Of a DNA stretch of 64,000 nt, positions 11,035 through 23,165 are shown piece by piece. The notes beneath the pieces were generated by a model. It worked only from the letters and a program-made list of their open reading frames with translations, was not told the origin of the DNA and ran no database searches. The stretch covers positions 50,034,179 to 50,098,178 of the forward strand of contig CM035232.1 of the NCBI GenBank assembly GCA_020226215.1, read 5' to 3'. The translations under genes and the position numbers were made by a program. This DNA comes from Sindora glabra. Its lineage: Eukaryota > Streptophyta > Magnoliopsida > Fabales > Fabaceae. How positions within the stretch are numbered: the stretch's first letter is position 1; each line of letters begins with the position of its first letter.

Positions 11035-11890
11035 AAATTGTTATTAGAAGAAGAAACATCTTCAATCCTGCATTGATAAGCTTGAATACAATATAAGATT
11101 TTTTATGCTATTTTTCCTAACTATAATTTATCATCAATTTGCAATCATATATATTATCAAACTTAAACACCCTTAAATAGTATCCCACTTTGAAAAAAAA
11201 TGCAAAGATGATAAAACTAATGAGAAATTTCAATTTGCTACCCAAATCATGACTCAAAAACTTGCCTTAAGTAATATAAAGGAATTATGAAAAAAGTATT
11301 CTACTTTTTCTTTTCATTTAAAGTTTATTATTCATTATAAATTATAGTTTCTTATAATTTGTTAAATTGTTTAATTTATTAGTGTTTGTATCATTATAAG
11401 AAAAATGTTTTAGTTTATGAAATTTTTGCATCTATTGTTATTGTATTTGTTGTTATTTATTAAATTATTCATTTAAAGTCTTTTTATATTTGTTTTTGTT
11501 GTTGTTTGTATTTGTATAGTTATATAAGATATTTTTAAATAAAATATTTTTGTTTACATTGTCAGTTGTTATTAAAAATTAATGTTTAAGCCTTTATAGT
11601 TAAATGATGTCATTTTACTATAGATATCGATTTTTTTTGTTAGGAATTGATAAATTGAAAATTAACAATGTGAAGCCACAATGCCATTTACAAATTTCAT
11701 CATGAAATTCATCCAACTTTATAATAATTATCTCTTTACTAAGATATGCTCACATTCCAACCTTAAAATGATTCTCTTGAGGTTTTTTTATTTATATACA
11801 TCAATTGTTTTGCAATATTAAAGATCTTTTAGACTGTTGGTAAATTTGCAGAGTTACATGCTCACTAGAAAAGCACATAATATAAACATA
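11035..11890 (+). repeat. Dispersed repeat fragment related to 54.5-55.46 kb
   Basis: Shared segments in the same order and orientation include the ATAATTT-TCA-CAATTTGCAATCAT string, the CATTTAAAGTT--TATTCATTATAAATTATAGTTTCT segment, and the AAAATGATTCTCTT ... CAATTGTTTTG ... TAAAGATCT stretch. It is probably an internal piece of the CACTA-like family at 52-61 kb. Confidence 0.6.
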
Positions 11891-12839
11891 ACAACTTCCT
11901 TAGATTTTGTGTTATGTTCTTGGAACTCAATCTTCCTTTTTCTCTCTCTTTTTAAAAGTTATACTTATATATACAATTGATTGATTCTTAGTTTATATAG
12001 TAGGTTAAAATTTTTGGATAATACAAGTCCCATTTGAGAGATGTACATGAATAATGAATTAAACATATTTAGACAGAATGATATCCACAACAAATTAGAA
12101 AATAATTTTTTTTTACTATGATAAACCTTTCTTTTATAGACATTGCAACACTACACTCATTTTTCTTTGGCTTACTTTGTTCTCTTACAATGTGAAAATG
12201 CTTTGAACATTTGACATTAGCAATACAAATCATTAGGTATTCCCTAATCCTATATCCAAATTGTATGAAACTAATGTAGGGGGGAACTTGGGCTATTCTA
12301 TTTGTTATGAATAGTGTATACTGAATTTGAGATTGTATACTATAGTTAAGATGAAATGAAATTTGTTTTTGGTAAAAAAAAAAAGAAAATTGTTCTTGGT
12401 CCAATATGGCATTTGTATGTATTATAAAGTTGTATTGATATTTTGGGGATTCTAGATGTATTTTAGGTTGAAAGTAATGTGTAGAAAGTATCATGAGACA
12501 TTGTATAGATTGGAGAGGCTGCATAGAATTGGTTTTTTTTTTTTTTTTTTTTGGTATGGAGAATGTAATGAAATGTCAATTATATGAATCATCAAAATGA
12601 TAAATCAAACATTCCATGTTAATTAATAATATAACCTAATGTTTAATTTGAATTTTCAAAGAAGGTTATAGATATAAAATTAATGTCTTTAAATGTGATC
12701 GGTTATCAAGTAATATAACTTTAAAAAAAGATGGTTTATATGTTAAGAAACTAATGTATTATTTCTTTTCTACAATAGTTTTTTAACCAATGTTTAAAAA
12801 TATTTAATACAACACTCAATAAAATGATAGTTTGGAACT
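11891..12839. other. Intergenic DNA with 20-bp poly-T tract
   Basis: A poly-T run at 12533-12552 is the only clear feature. An open frame on the - strand at 12069-12524 shows no domain and is not called. Confidence 0.45.
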
Positions 12840-13890
12840 GACATCCCCTAAACAGTCAATGTAGATATGCTATTATGTAGTAGTGTAAGTTGTATGCCAT
12901 AAGCCACTTAAATAATATCACTTCATTTAGTAATGAAATAATCAATTCCCTAGCTAATCTTTCTTATATGTGTTTACTAGACAAGCAAAAAAAATTTCAA
13001 TAAAAACTGTGTAATTATCTTTATTAAAAAGCAACCGGAGTTGGATTGTTGTATAAATACTGTATAATGTACAGATGAAGTATACTTCCTCTGGCCAACT
13101 GTATACCCTTTTTACTAAAAAACTTTTGACTGTTTTCTTATTTGTCGGGTATCTAAAATAATTTGTAAATTAAAGCTCTATTGTACCGCAATTGCTATGA
13201 AATGCAAATAACTTTTGATTGTTTTCAAATTTAGCGAGCCTTTAGAATAACTTGTAAATTACAGTTCTATTGTACCGCAGTTAGTGCATTAGACTAATAA
13301 AGGTTGATTTAAACTCATTGTTATCTGTCATACAAGCTATAATAACAGTGATTCGGAAATTTTTTGGGGTTTTGACAGAAAGTTGTCAGAAACCACCTGT
13401 AGACATTCATGGGATCATCTTACCATTTCATTCGTATCAGTCAAACTAAAAGACTTCCATTGTTAATTCAAGCATTATTTCAAATATATAATATGCATTT
13501 GGACGAAGGGGTAATGTGCAACTTGTCCGAGAAACAAACAAAAGTAGTTAACTGTCATCAAATATAAAAATAAAAGGCGAGTAAGGAATGAGGGCTGAAG
13601 CATGATTTAAAGATAACTTTGTCGATCTTTAATATGGGAAATGTAAATTTTTAGGAAGTTGGGACACTCTGAATTATTTGTTTAACCATTAATTATTAAT
13701 TTTGTCACACTTCAAATTTGATTGCAGGAATTTAAATTATGTTTGTGGATTGTACTGCATCCACAATTTCCTATAATTTTACACCATAAAGATTGTATTT
13801 TTTTTTTTGTAATTTCCCATAATTTTACTAATCATAGCAAATTCTCAACTACAATTGCAACTATTAAAATCCTATCAATGGGTCCAAAAC

Positions 13891-14720
13891 AATTAATAGG
13901 TCTGATCCACTAACTCAAAAGATTAATCCAAGTTGTCAAAGTAGTCAAATATAATGTTTTATATGCCATAATCAAGTCTTAAATTTAATAAATGGGAGGC
14001 TTTACAATCTTTCCTGACTCAAATGGTCTATCATCTTCATTATACTTGTCAAATCATTGCCTAAAATCTATACTAGCAAAAGTATACAATTGACAAGCAT
14101 TTTGATACTATGGTCACAAAAGCCCTAACTCTAATTGAACTTAAACAATTGGCAGGCTTGATTCATTAGCCTAAAAGACCAAGTTAAGTTGTCAAAGTAG
14201 TCAAACTTGATACTTTATATACTATACTTAAGTATCAAGTCTAATAAATCTAGGCTCCTACAATTTCCACCAATTCAAATGGCCTAATTCCTTTATTAAG
14301 TCCATCAAATTATGGCTCGAGATTTAAATGAGTCGAAGCATATGATTGATGAGCACTCTAATACCAATTATTATGTCCAAAGCCTGACTGAAACAAAATA
14401 ACTACTAAGTCCAATTCATTAGTCTAAAAGTATAGTCCGAGTTGTTAAAATAGTTAGATCTAATGCCTTATACACCATACTTATGATATCAAATCTAATT
14501 GATCAAACATCCTCATTAGATCCATTAAATTATGACATGATATTTGCACTAATTCAAATATATAGTTGGTGAATGCTCTAATACCATTTATTAAGCCTCA
14601 AGCTTGACTGACCTAAATCAAACCGTTAAGTTTGATTCATTGATCTAAAATATTAGTTTGAATTGTCCAAGTAATTAAACTTAGTACTTTATATATCATA
14701 GCTAAGTTTCAAATCTAATT
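13891..14720 (+). repeat. Degenerate ~240-bp tandem array in block copy 2
   Basis: Same array as in copy 1, with unit anchors near 13898, 14156, 14408 and 14629. Confidence 0.7.
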
Positions 14721-15203
14721 GAAGTGGGGCTTTATAGAAACTTCTACTTTTTACAAACCATTAAAAGGTTTTTAGAAACAACCCTCTTGATAAGTGGAAT
14801 TTCTTATGTTGTTTACAAATAGAAATACAAAACTATCCCTACTTAATTTAAGTAATAATCACTTTAAGTTTTTATTTATAAAGAATATAATTATTATTAC
14901 TTATATAGTATGTAGTTATTTTATTAACTATATAATAAAAAGAATGAGTATTATATAAAAATTAGACAACATAAATATTAAATATATTATCATACATATA
15001 ATTATGATAGAAATTGAATTGTAAATAGAATTATATATATATATATATATTGCATTATTTTATTTATTATTTAAAATTTTTATTTTTATTATTAATTTTA
15101 ATATCTAATTAAAAATTTAAAAATTATGTATATCTTATCTATTTTATCTAAATTTGATAGAATTAATTATTTAACTAATATTTTTCTTGTTAAGCTAATT
15201 TAA

Positions 15204-15216
15204 TATAGATACACAC

Positions 15217-15248
<32 letters not shown>

Positions 15249-15281
15249 GTATATATATGTATATATATGTATATATATACA
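15204..15281 (+). repeat. ATAC/TA compound microsatellite
   Basis: Runs of CA, then (CATA)n, then TATATATG units. The matching site in copy 1 (about 7478-7497) has only a short CA/TA run. Confidence 0.9.
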
Positions 15282-15307
15282 AATTCTTATGTGTGTGTAT
15301 CAAGATT

Positions 15308-15584
15308 GTTAACCTCCACATCCATATGTGGAGCTTTGAAATTTTCACCTTGTTAATTGGATAAAAAAAATCATGTTATTAATTTAATAATAAGAAAATA
15401 ATAAAGGATATTAATTAATTGTAATAAAAAATAAATTTTAAATATTTTAAATAACTCCACACGTTATCTTCCATCTCTCCAATAAATATATGTCTTAATT
15501 GAAAAAATTGTCATTATATTAATAGCATGATTTTTTTACCTAATTAAAAAGTATTAACATCAACGTATAGATGTGGAGGTTAGC
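15308..15584. mobile_element. Inverted-repeat (MITE-like) element in block copy 2
   Basis: Counterpart of 7524-7818. The left arm GTTAACCTCCACATCC is intact; the inner part of the right arm has decayed (GTATTAACATCAACG). Confidence 0.6.
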
Positions 15585-15997
15585 TCTATATATTTTTGTT
15601 TTATATATAACATCTTAATTTTTTTCATATGAGTTTATTTTACTTTTTATAGTAAATTAAAAAATAGAAAAATATGAATTTAAAAAAATTATCATTGAAA
15701 GAGATATTAAAAAATATTATTCCAAAAAAATTAATTAAATACAATTAAAATTTATTAGTATTTTTATTTTTTATTATAATTTTAAAAGATATATTAATTA
15801 TTTTAATAATATTGATTAAAAAGTTCAAGTCAATCAAATAAAAAAAATTAATTAGATAATAACTTTAAACTCTTCTTAAAAACTTCGTTCATAACAGAAT
15901 TCCTATAAGGTATAATTTCCTGCCGAAACTTATTTGCACAGTACATCATACCACTCCTTGGTGCAATGTACCAAACAAATTAAATAATGCGATCTTC

Positions 15998-16011
15998 TTG
16001 ACTCGTTGACT
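15998..16011 (+). promoter_or_regulatory. Two W-box-like TTGACT motifs upstream of DUF247 gene
   Basis: TTGACT occurs at 15998-16003 and again at 16006-16011, separated by CG. TTGAC(C/T) is the core of WRKY factor binding sites, and clustered copies are common in defence-responsive promoters. A TATATGA string near 16021-16027 could serve as a TATA box. The function is inferred only. Confidence 0.45.
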
Positions 16012-16365
16012 TTGTTTTGAATATATGAAGTCACCCTGACGAAGCGAAGGTCATTGTAGTGAATAAGTTAGTAAAGAGAGGATCAAAGCGTAACTAAAGC
16101 CGGATTTTACACTGTATGCTCTTCTTGCTATGGTTTTAAACTGCAGTTCTTAATTGCACTAATTTTTGTAACTGCAAATTTATGCAGTTTAACTTAGCAA
16201 CAGCTGTTTTTTTTTATCCTTTCGTTCTTTTGTATTTGTCCGTAACTTAGCCCTTAAAACATAACCGCAATCGCACGTAAGAAACATGATTACTTCTGCG
16301 TCTACCGGTACTTCTTTCTTGTTTTAATTTTTTTTTTTTCCTTTTGCTTTTCACTGCTTAATTGC

Positions 16366-16367
16366 AG
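16366..16367 (+). other. Splice acceptor of a 5' UTR intron before the DUF247 ATG
   Basis: A pyrimidine-rich tract at about 16327-16353 leads into TTAATTGCAG, placing the AG at 16366-16367, four bases before ATG at 16371. The donor was not fixed; GAAG/GTCATT at about 16047 is one candidate. Confidence 0.6.
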
Positions 16368-16370
16368 GCT

Positions 16371-17759
16371 ATGGCTGAGGGAACACAAGAAGCGGCCGAT
16401 AACCACGATAGTTGGACTATACCAATTCAGGTGTTGCTAAGTTCTGTAGGTCACGGGGAAGTCCAGGCTTGTAGCATTTCCATCGTTCGGGATAGACTTC
16501 GTAATCCGAGAGAGGAAGCTTACAGACCAAGGGAAGTTTCCATCGGAGCCTTAACCAGTGGAAACAGAAGGAACCGGCAATCGTCGATGCAACTCAAATT
16601 GCGTTATACGCGGTTTCTCCTCAGTCGATCAGGAATGTCGCCAGGAAACCCCAGAAGAATAAGAAGCTTTAACGTGGCCATGCTCAACTTAGGCAACATA
16701 GTTCAAGCATGCTATGGGGGTAGGATCGAAATTGAACCCCACAATCTTGCTGAAACTATGTTTATGGACGGCTGTTTCGTGTTGGAGTTTCTTTTGAGGT
16801 TTCAAGGGTACAGGCAACAGAATAGTTGGCAAGATGATAAGTTCGACCCTATATTCACGAACGTTGAGAGAATTAACTCTGTACTGAATGATCTAATAAT
16901 CCTCGAGAACCAAATACCTTATATTGTTCTCAAGAAGTTGTATCGTGGAATCTTCCCTAGTGATCTAAAAATAGAAGACGATCACCGCGTTGCCGAACGT
17001 GCACTGAGTGCTCTCGGGCTCAGATACGATCAGGTACGTCGCTCTGGCATCGCTCACCTTCTTCACTTGATTCACTTGTCCTTCGTTGACCCGGAAGACA
17101 ACGAAGTGAAGGCAGCTTGTCAAGAACTCACGTGGTGTGCTACGAGGCTTCAAGATGTTGGTGTATCAATCAGAGCAGCAAACAGCAATCCGGATGACAA
17201 CAGTTTCCTGAATAAGTTCGACTTTGACATAACCTTTAGAGCTGGAATCCTCAAAATTCCGCCTTTGCATATCAACAATACAACCGAAACCAGTTGGAGG
17301 AATTTAATTGCTTGGGAGCAGATTAGAATCGAGATCAAACCTAAATTCACTTCATATGCTTTATTCTTTCATGGTTTGATCTGCTGTGAGCAAGACATTG
17401 AACTGCTTCTGGAGAGCAATGTTATTGTAAATCGGTCAAAGATGAGCAACGAGGATTTGCTGACACTGTTCCGTACAATCGCGGACGGAGTTGAGCACAT
17501 GGATTTGAGTTACAGTCAATTGTGTGAGAATTTGAACAATTATCGACCAGCCGAGCCCTTCAAAAAATTGCTTAGAATCATGAGGCTTCAGTGCAGATTT
17601 GTTGTGTGGACCATTCGATGCTTTTGGAAAATATTTTTGAGAATGCTGTTGACCAAACGTATTCCAACACTGTGGAAGGTCGTAGGAGGACTGGCTGCAG
17701 CGACCACGCTTGCTCTCACTATCGCGCAAACATATTATGCAGCCCAAAGCAAGAACTAA
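16371..17759 (+). CDS. DUF247 (UPF0481) family protein
   Basis: Intact single-exon coding frame of 462 residues, a normal length for this plant family. Hallmarks in order: CSI followed by the RDRLR block (about residues 34-45), Y-x-P-x-x-VSIG (about 51-59), the K-L-R-Y-T block, the EFLLRF segment, the LENQIP motif (about 178-183), the CATRL-x-x-GV segment, and a hydrophobic C-terminal segment (about 434-455) after basic residues, which predicts a membrane anchor. Translation starts at the ATG at 16371; the open frame reaches upstream to a TTG at 16362, but that lies across a splice acceptor. DUF247 proteins have mostly unknown biochemistry; some grass members are linked to self-incompatibility loci. 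No defects were seen. It is the only convincing functional gene here. Confidence 0.93.
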   Translation: MAEGTQEAADNHDSWTIPIQVLLSSVGHGEVQACSISIVRDRLRNPREEAYRPREVSIGALTSGNRRNRQSSMQLKLRYTRFLLSRSGMSPGNPRRIRSFNVAMLNLGNIVQACYGGRIEIEPHNLAETMFMDGCFVLEFLLRFQGYRQQNSWQDDKFDPIFTNVERINSVLNDLIILENQIPYIVLKKLYRGIFPSDLKIEDDHRVAERALSALGLRYDQVRRSGIAHLLHLIHLSFVDPEDNEVKAACQELTWCATRLQDVGVSIRAANSNPDDNSFLNKFDFDITFRAGILKIPPLHINNTTETSWRNLIAWEQIRIEIKPKFTSYALFFHGLICCEQDIELLLESNVIVNRSKMSNEDLLTLFRTIADGVEHMDLSYSQLCENLNNYRPAEPFKKLLRIMRLQCRFVVWTIRCFWKIFLRMLLTKRIPTLWKVVGGLAAATTLALTIAQTYYAAQSKN

Positions 17760-18016
17760 TTCTTTTAGTGAAGCAAGGTTGTCAAAGTGTGGTTTCTGTT
17801 TCTTTTCATTTGGAGAATTTATGTTACTTTGTATCCACCCTTTCTTCTAATAATCAATTTACATTAGGAAGGTTTCAATCTTTGTTTCTATACTTCTCTT
17901 TCATTTTTTAGAAGTAAACAGATGTCTAAGATAAAAAATAAAAAAAAATCATACATGAATTTAGGTCGGTTTGATTCAAAATTTGTTGTTAATGGATTAA
18001 AAAAGCTGATTTCTTT
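17760..18016 (+). other. Probable 3' UTR and downstream flank of DUF247 gene
   Basis: Non-coding sequence with AATAAT/AAATAAA-like strings (about 17840 and 17936) that could act as polyadenylation signals. Confidence 0.4.
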
Positions 18017-18550
18017 ATGTTGCGTTTCGTACGAGAGAATGGATTGGAATAAAATAAAATAAAATAATTATTTTATAATTATATTTGGTAGAATAAATAT
18101 TATAAAAATAAAATAAAATGAGGTATTGATGACAATAATTAAACTCATATGTATAAAAATAATATTATTATTTTATTTATTTATCTTTTTTATAATTGAA
18201 TATAAAAAATATATTTATTAATATTATAATTAACAAACAATTTTCTATAATAGAAACATAAAAAATTTAATTTATCAAATTTTTTATATTAAACAATTTT
18301 TGTATAACAATATAAAATATTTTATTTTAATTTTTATTATTAAAAATATAATTACTAAAATAATTTAATAGTATAATATTAAAAAATAAATATTATTTTA
18401 TTATTTATTAATAAAAAATAATGTTAAAATATATGAAAAATGTGGAGTAAGAATGCCAAAAATCCGTTCTATGAATATGGAATGGGGATGCCTATTTCAC
18501 AATATCTGTTAAACAAATATTTTTTATTTCATTTCATGAAATCAAACATA
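18017..18550. mobile_element. Candidate hAT-type MITE
   Basis: The left end TATGTTGCGTTTCGT resembles the reverse complement of the right end (TATGTTTGATTTCAT). The interior is AT-rich with repeated AAAATAAAAT. The GCGTTTSG-like opening is common in non-autonomous hAT elements. No 8-bp target duplication was confirmed. Confidence 0.4.
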
Positions 18551-18689
18551 CTATTAATTTGATTCACCTAGAATCTATTACCTCTATTTATCTCTAACAA
18601 AATTTTCATTTCTCATTTTCTTAAGGTTTCAGATTACATTACTTAGTAAAAATAGAAAACGCTCATCTCTCACAATCATTAGCATCATG

Positions 18690-18900
18690 ACTACCGTAGC
18701 CACTGCCATGGTTACTACGATTGTCACCAACTCAACCCAACAATAACACCACTGCCTTTACACTTGTCACTGTTACTACCACATCACTGCCATTACCATT
18801 CTTATTATTATTGTCACCACCACTGTTATCGGTTACCACCACACCACTATCTCACCGTCATCATCGCCACCAATATTGTCACTATCACCCCCCATGCACT
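18690..18900 (+). repeat. Low-complexity CAC/ATC-rich tract
   Basis: Imperfect trinucleotide-like repetition of ACC, CAC and ATC. The open frame at 18721-18933 (Thr/Leu/His-rich) is a by-product of this composition. Confidence 0.7.
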
Positions 18901-18933
18901 GACTTAATGAAACAAACAAAAAAAAAAAAGTGA

Positions 18934-20310
18934 ATGATAAATAATGTGATTCTATTTCATAAGTGAATCAAACAAGTTGAAAATATAATTATTTTCTTTT
19001 TCTTACTTCCCGTTATTTGATTTTATATATTTCGTTTTCATTCTCAAATTAATGCCACCATGAAATAATCCGGCTATTTGTCATTATATAAAATGACATC
19101 GATAATAACCCCCACAATAGAAGGCAACGCCAATATTTGTTTGTATTATTTAAATTGATTTTAAATATAATTTTTTTACCTTCTCTTAATAAATTAACGC
19201 CATTTACCATATTGCATTCTGTTCTCCCATATTATTTTTTTAAATCATTCCTTAATAGAAATAATTGAGTTATTCTATTTCAATATTTTATTTATTAATA
19301 ATTAATTGAATGATTATTTAAAATTAGCTATTCATGATTCATTTTACTGTGTACTCATAGATGTAATACAAGTATGAAGGGTTATCTTTTAGTGTGTAGT
19401 CAATAGATTTGTTGGTATTTACAAAAGCTTAGTATAAAAGTCATAAAAATTCTAAATTTAATATAAAATTAGTACAATTTACATAACAAAAGTTGAAAGT
19501 GTGAAAGTTACAATTTTACATTCAATAGAACGACAGTAACTTTTTATCAGAGTTCCCGTTTTACATTCATTTGTTATTGATGAATTTTTACATATTTTAA
19601 ATCATTTTCATTTTTTCTAGTCTATTTAAAAGATATATAGCTAGACATTTTTCTCACATAAAAATTCATAATTTTTATATCCAGATCTATAATAAATTTT
19701 CTATTTTTCTTTCATTTTCAAAAAAATTGAAGAAAATTAAAACTTCTTTCATTATGTCATAATATTTTGCTGTTAATTGGTTGTAAATAAATGTGAATAT
19801 TCTTTTATATATAAGCACCAGGTTGTGAATCCGTGCCATTGCAAATTTATTTTTATCTGAATTTAAAATTTATTTTATATAATTATATTTTAAATGATGA
19901 ATTTCATATTACGTAAGAAAAAATGTCATAAAAATGATAAGTTCTAATTTCTACTGTTTATCTTATAATCATATATTTACTTTTGTAAATAACAAATTTT
20001 TCACATATACATTACTTTCTACTCAATAAAAGTATCAACCAAAAAAAAATCCCTAATAAATATAGCTTTCTTGATAAATTCTCTACAACTTAAATCCTGA
20101 ATTAATATGAAAAATCTTTGACCTAAAAAGATCAGATGACAATGACTAAAAGAAAATTAAACAAATAGAAACTTTTTAACTTGTTTTACTCCTTATTTAT
20201 TAGATGTGAATCTTAGAAAATTTTGATTTAAAAAAGGTTTCTTCCAGCAAACCTAGGAAAAATATAATATTAATATATATGCTTTTAATGAATTTTTATT
20301 TTATCAAAAA
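18934..20310. other. AT-rich intergenic DNA
   Basis: No gene, RNA or terminal repeat recognised. Confidence 0.55.
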
Positions 20311-20552
20311 ACTAAAACCCTATTTTAATTTTTGAAGTATTATGTTTCTATTAATTTCTCTATTAAAGTAAAGTTTGTATTAATTTCACCCTTAAAAATT
20401 TAAAGTCAAGTCAATTTTTAGTCTTTATCCTAAATGGTTAATATTTTCTAGAGGAACTAAAATTTGACTTGAGCTCAAATCTTTAGGGAACAAATTAAAG
20501 AAGAAATTAATAGAAACCTAATACTTTGATTACCAAAATAGGATTTCAGTCT
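20311..20552. mobile_element. 242-bp fold-back element
   Basis: The left arm ACTAAAACCCTATTTTAATT ... GTTTCTATTAATTTCTC pairs with the reverse complement of the right arm (ACTGAAATCCTATTTTGG ... GTTTCTATTAATTTCTT) over about 90 bases with scattered mismatches. Non-coding. The target duplication is unclear. Confidence 0.65.
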
Positions 20553-23165
20553 ATAAAAAATTGTATTCAATGAAAAATTATCGTAATTCTAAACTTCTAA
20601 AGTCATATTTAATAAAAAAAAATTCGTTCTCTTTAAGAAAGAATTGTTCCTATAAAGATCTAATCAAGAAATCAAATTCCCACTCATTGAAATTTTTAAG
20701 TATTTTTATGTTCATAAAATTTAAAAATTGAAACTTTTAGATATAGCATTTGCAAATGAACTTATTAAGTAATTATATAATATAACCAATTATGGCTCAC
20801 ATTTAAATTTAATAACAACATTATCAATACATCATGTTGCACAATATAAACTTGAAAAGAAAGTTGTAGACATGAACATAGATATACTAATCACCCTCAT
20901 TGTTTCCAAGAGTAAAAATCTTATTGGTAACAAATCCTTAACTTTAAACCCTATGAGAAATTAACTTTTCAGGAAGGAAATTTTTCTTTGAATTTTTCAA
21001 GAAATGTTCAAAGTTATTTACTTAATAGTAAGGAATTGCCACTTCCTAGATATTAACCTGTATTTATTTTGTTCAATTTTGCATTTTCTAAGAAGCATTA
21101 TTAAAATGATTATGATGGTACTAAAAATTAGAAATATCAATGAATTTTAATTAAGATGATTTTTTTTAATTTACAATTTCTTATTTTTCTAATTTATTAT
21201 AAAAATAAAATTAGAACTATAATAAAAATATGATTTTTTTGAAATCATCTATTTATTTTCTCTTGCTATCCTAATTTTTTATAATTTTTTTCATTTACTA
21301 TGAAATTTAAAACTTACTTAAATAAGAATTAAGATTATATATATATCTCCAAACTCACGTGATGAGGGTAAAAGGATAGGCTAACAATTAGTTATAATAA
21401 TTTTATATTTTTATCCCTAAATAACATAGAAAATTCTTCTTATGGAGTGTAGATAAGCAACTCTTCATATTATGTGAGAAGTAGAATTTCTAATAAATTG
21501 TACTTCATCCATTTTGGCAATTAATAACCAACAAATAGGTTATCTATTTCCCACTTCTAGGAAAATTTTATTGCCCATGTAACTTTCTATCAACCAAAGG
21601 ATCTCCAATAAAGAGAAGAGAATGCGTGTTAACTACATGATATACACATTATTTTACACTTATTTTCCTTTATACTTATGTCTCTCTGGGTGTGATTGTA
21701 TTTATTTTAATGGGTGTAGGCTTATTTTGGAATAAATAATGAGATTTAGGTTAAATAGAAAGTAATGACTAATTATAGAAATTTGACACTATTTCTAATT
21801 TTTGGTTATAAGTTGAACTCTGAACCTCCATTTGGGTTGATCTTTATAAAAAATTCTCTACAACTTTCATATTTTATGAAAAAGCTAGTTCATACATTTT
21901 TTGGGTCGAATTTGATCTTGAAACTAATCCAATGTGCCATTCTAGTGCAACGAACTTGACCTCTCCTCACTATTTAGCAAATAACTAGAGTTCTAAAAGC
22001 CCATATTGCAAAATTTGGTGCCCAAAGTCAGTTAAGACCCAAAGCAACATGTTTCCAAGCTTTTGAGCTAAAATGACATTGTTTTGAAGGAAGAAACATA
22101 GCCCTAACCATAATAATGAAAATTAGATGGCATTGAACTTTTTGTAATATTTAGGTCATAACCTAGCCTACTAGCCTCCAAATTGTAAAAAGCCAAGTCT
22201 ATTAGTCACCTAAAAGTTAGTCCTAAGTGTTTCTAATCTAGTTAAGTTGAACTAGGATGATTTATAAGGGTAAAAATGTAGGTTTTAGAGAGCAATTTAG
22301 AATTCAACAATTAAGAGTTTTGTTTTTTCGGTGTTTTAAGTTTTTCAAGTCATGAATGATTAAATTCTCTTTTTTTAGTTGAAAGGATTTAGTGGTTCTT
22401 CATCTTTTATGATTAATTAATTATCCCTATTCATCTTTTTTTTTCTTTTAATTGATGATTATATAATAGTTTTCTAAAAAGGGCCCTTTAGTTGATTGTC
22501 TATATAATTAAGCTTTGAAGTGATTGATTGGGTTGTTTTTATGCTTGTGAATTGATTCAATTAGCTACTATTTGGTGGATGAACATGCTTGCAAGGTTAT
22601 TTAGTTTATTTTAATTGAATTTCTCTTATCTTTACTTTATTTTAATTTTGATATGCTTCAATTGCATCTTAATAAGGATTGGATTTAATTAATTAGTTTT
22701 GATTTCTTAATTCTAATCATATTAAAAAGGAAATTTGAGAATAATTGTGAGCTTTCAAGTTATTTTCATCAATTGAATAATTAATTAAGTATTAACTATA
22801 TTTTATGGTTAATGAAAAATTAATATATTGATATAAAATTTTTTAAATTGGAATTCTTCTTATTATGAGTAAATCTATTTTTATATTCTATTTTCAATTT
22901 ATATAATTGTGATTTCTTGCTATTTAATTGTATTTTTCTTCATTGAAAAAAATCTCTCTTATTTCATAACCAAATAAGAAGTTACTTGAAATATAATCTT
23001 CGTTGGATGAACTCGATTCGCCCTTACTACTATTTTGTGAATTCGGATTAATTTTAGTGTGTGATAACACAAATCACTATCCAACACACAAAGAGTAAGG
23101 TTTCTCTTAGAACATCTATTTTAAAAGCTTCTCTTAGAAGCTTTGTGCATGACCCTTGAAAGAAA
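20553..23165. other. Intergenic DNA, possibly decayed retroelement leader near 22.9-23.1 kb
   Basis: No coding domain was found. Around 22999-23060 a CTTCGTTGGATGAACTCGAT-like string resembles sequence found downstream of LTRs in some plant gypsy elements. This is a weak resemblance. Confidence 0.3.

Larger units (their letters stand above)
12840..15940 (+). repeat. Long non-coding repeat block, copy 2 (about 3.1 kb)
   Basis: Direct-orientation counterpart of 5131-8185 with the same internal order of elements. It differs by scattered substitutions, small indels, and an expanded ATAC/TA microsatellite at about 15204-15281. Its right edge (TTATTTGCACA at 15930-15940) lies 430 bases before the DUF247 start codon, so it forms the distal upstream region of that gene. 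Confidence 0.85.

Noticed and set aside
12069..12524. 151-residue open frame on the - strand
   Set aside because: Low-complexity, Ile/Tyr/Lys-rich, no recognised domain, no splice or promoter context.
16362..16370. Upstream TTG as start of the DUF247 frame
   Set aside because: It lies across a CAG splice acceptor after a pyrimidine tract; the ATG at 16371 is the natural start.
18721..18933. 70-residue Thr/Leu/His-rich open frame
   Set aside because: Product of a CAC/ATC low-complexity tract.
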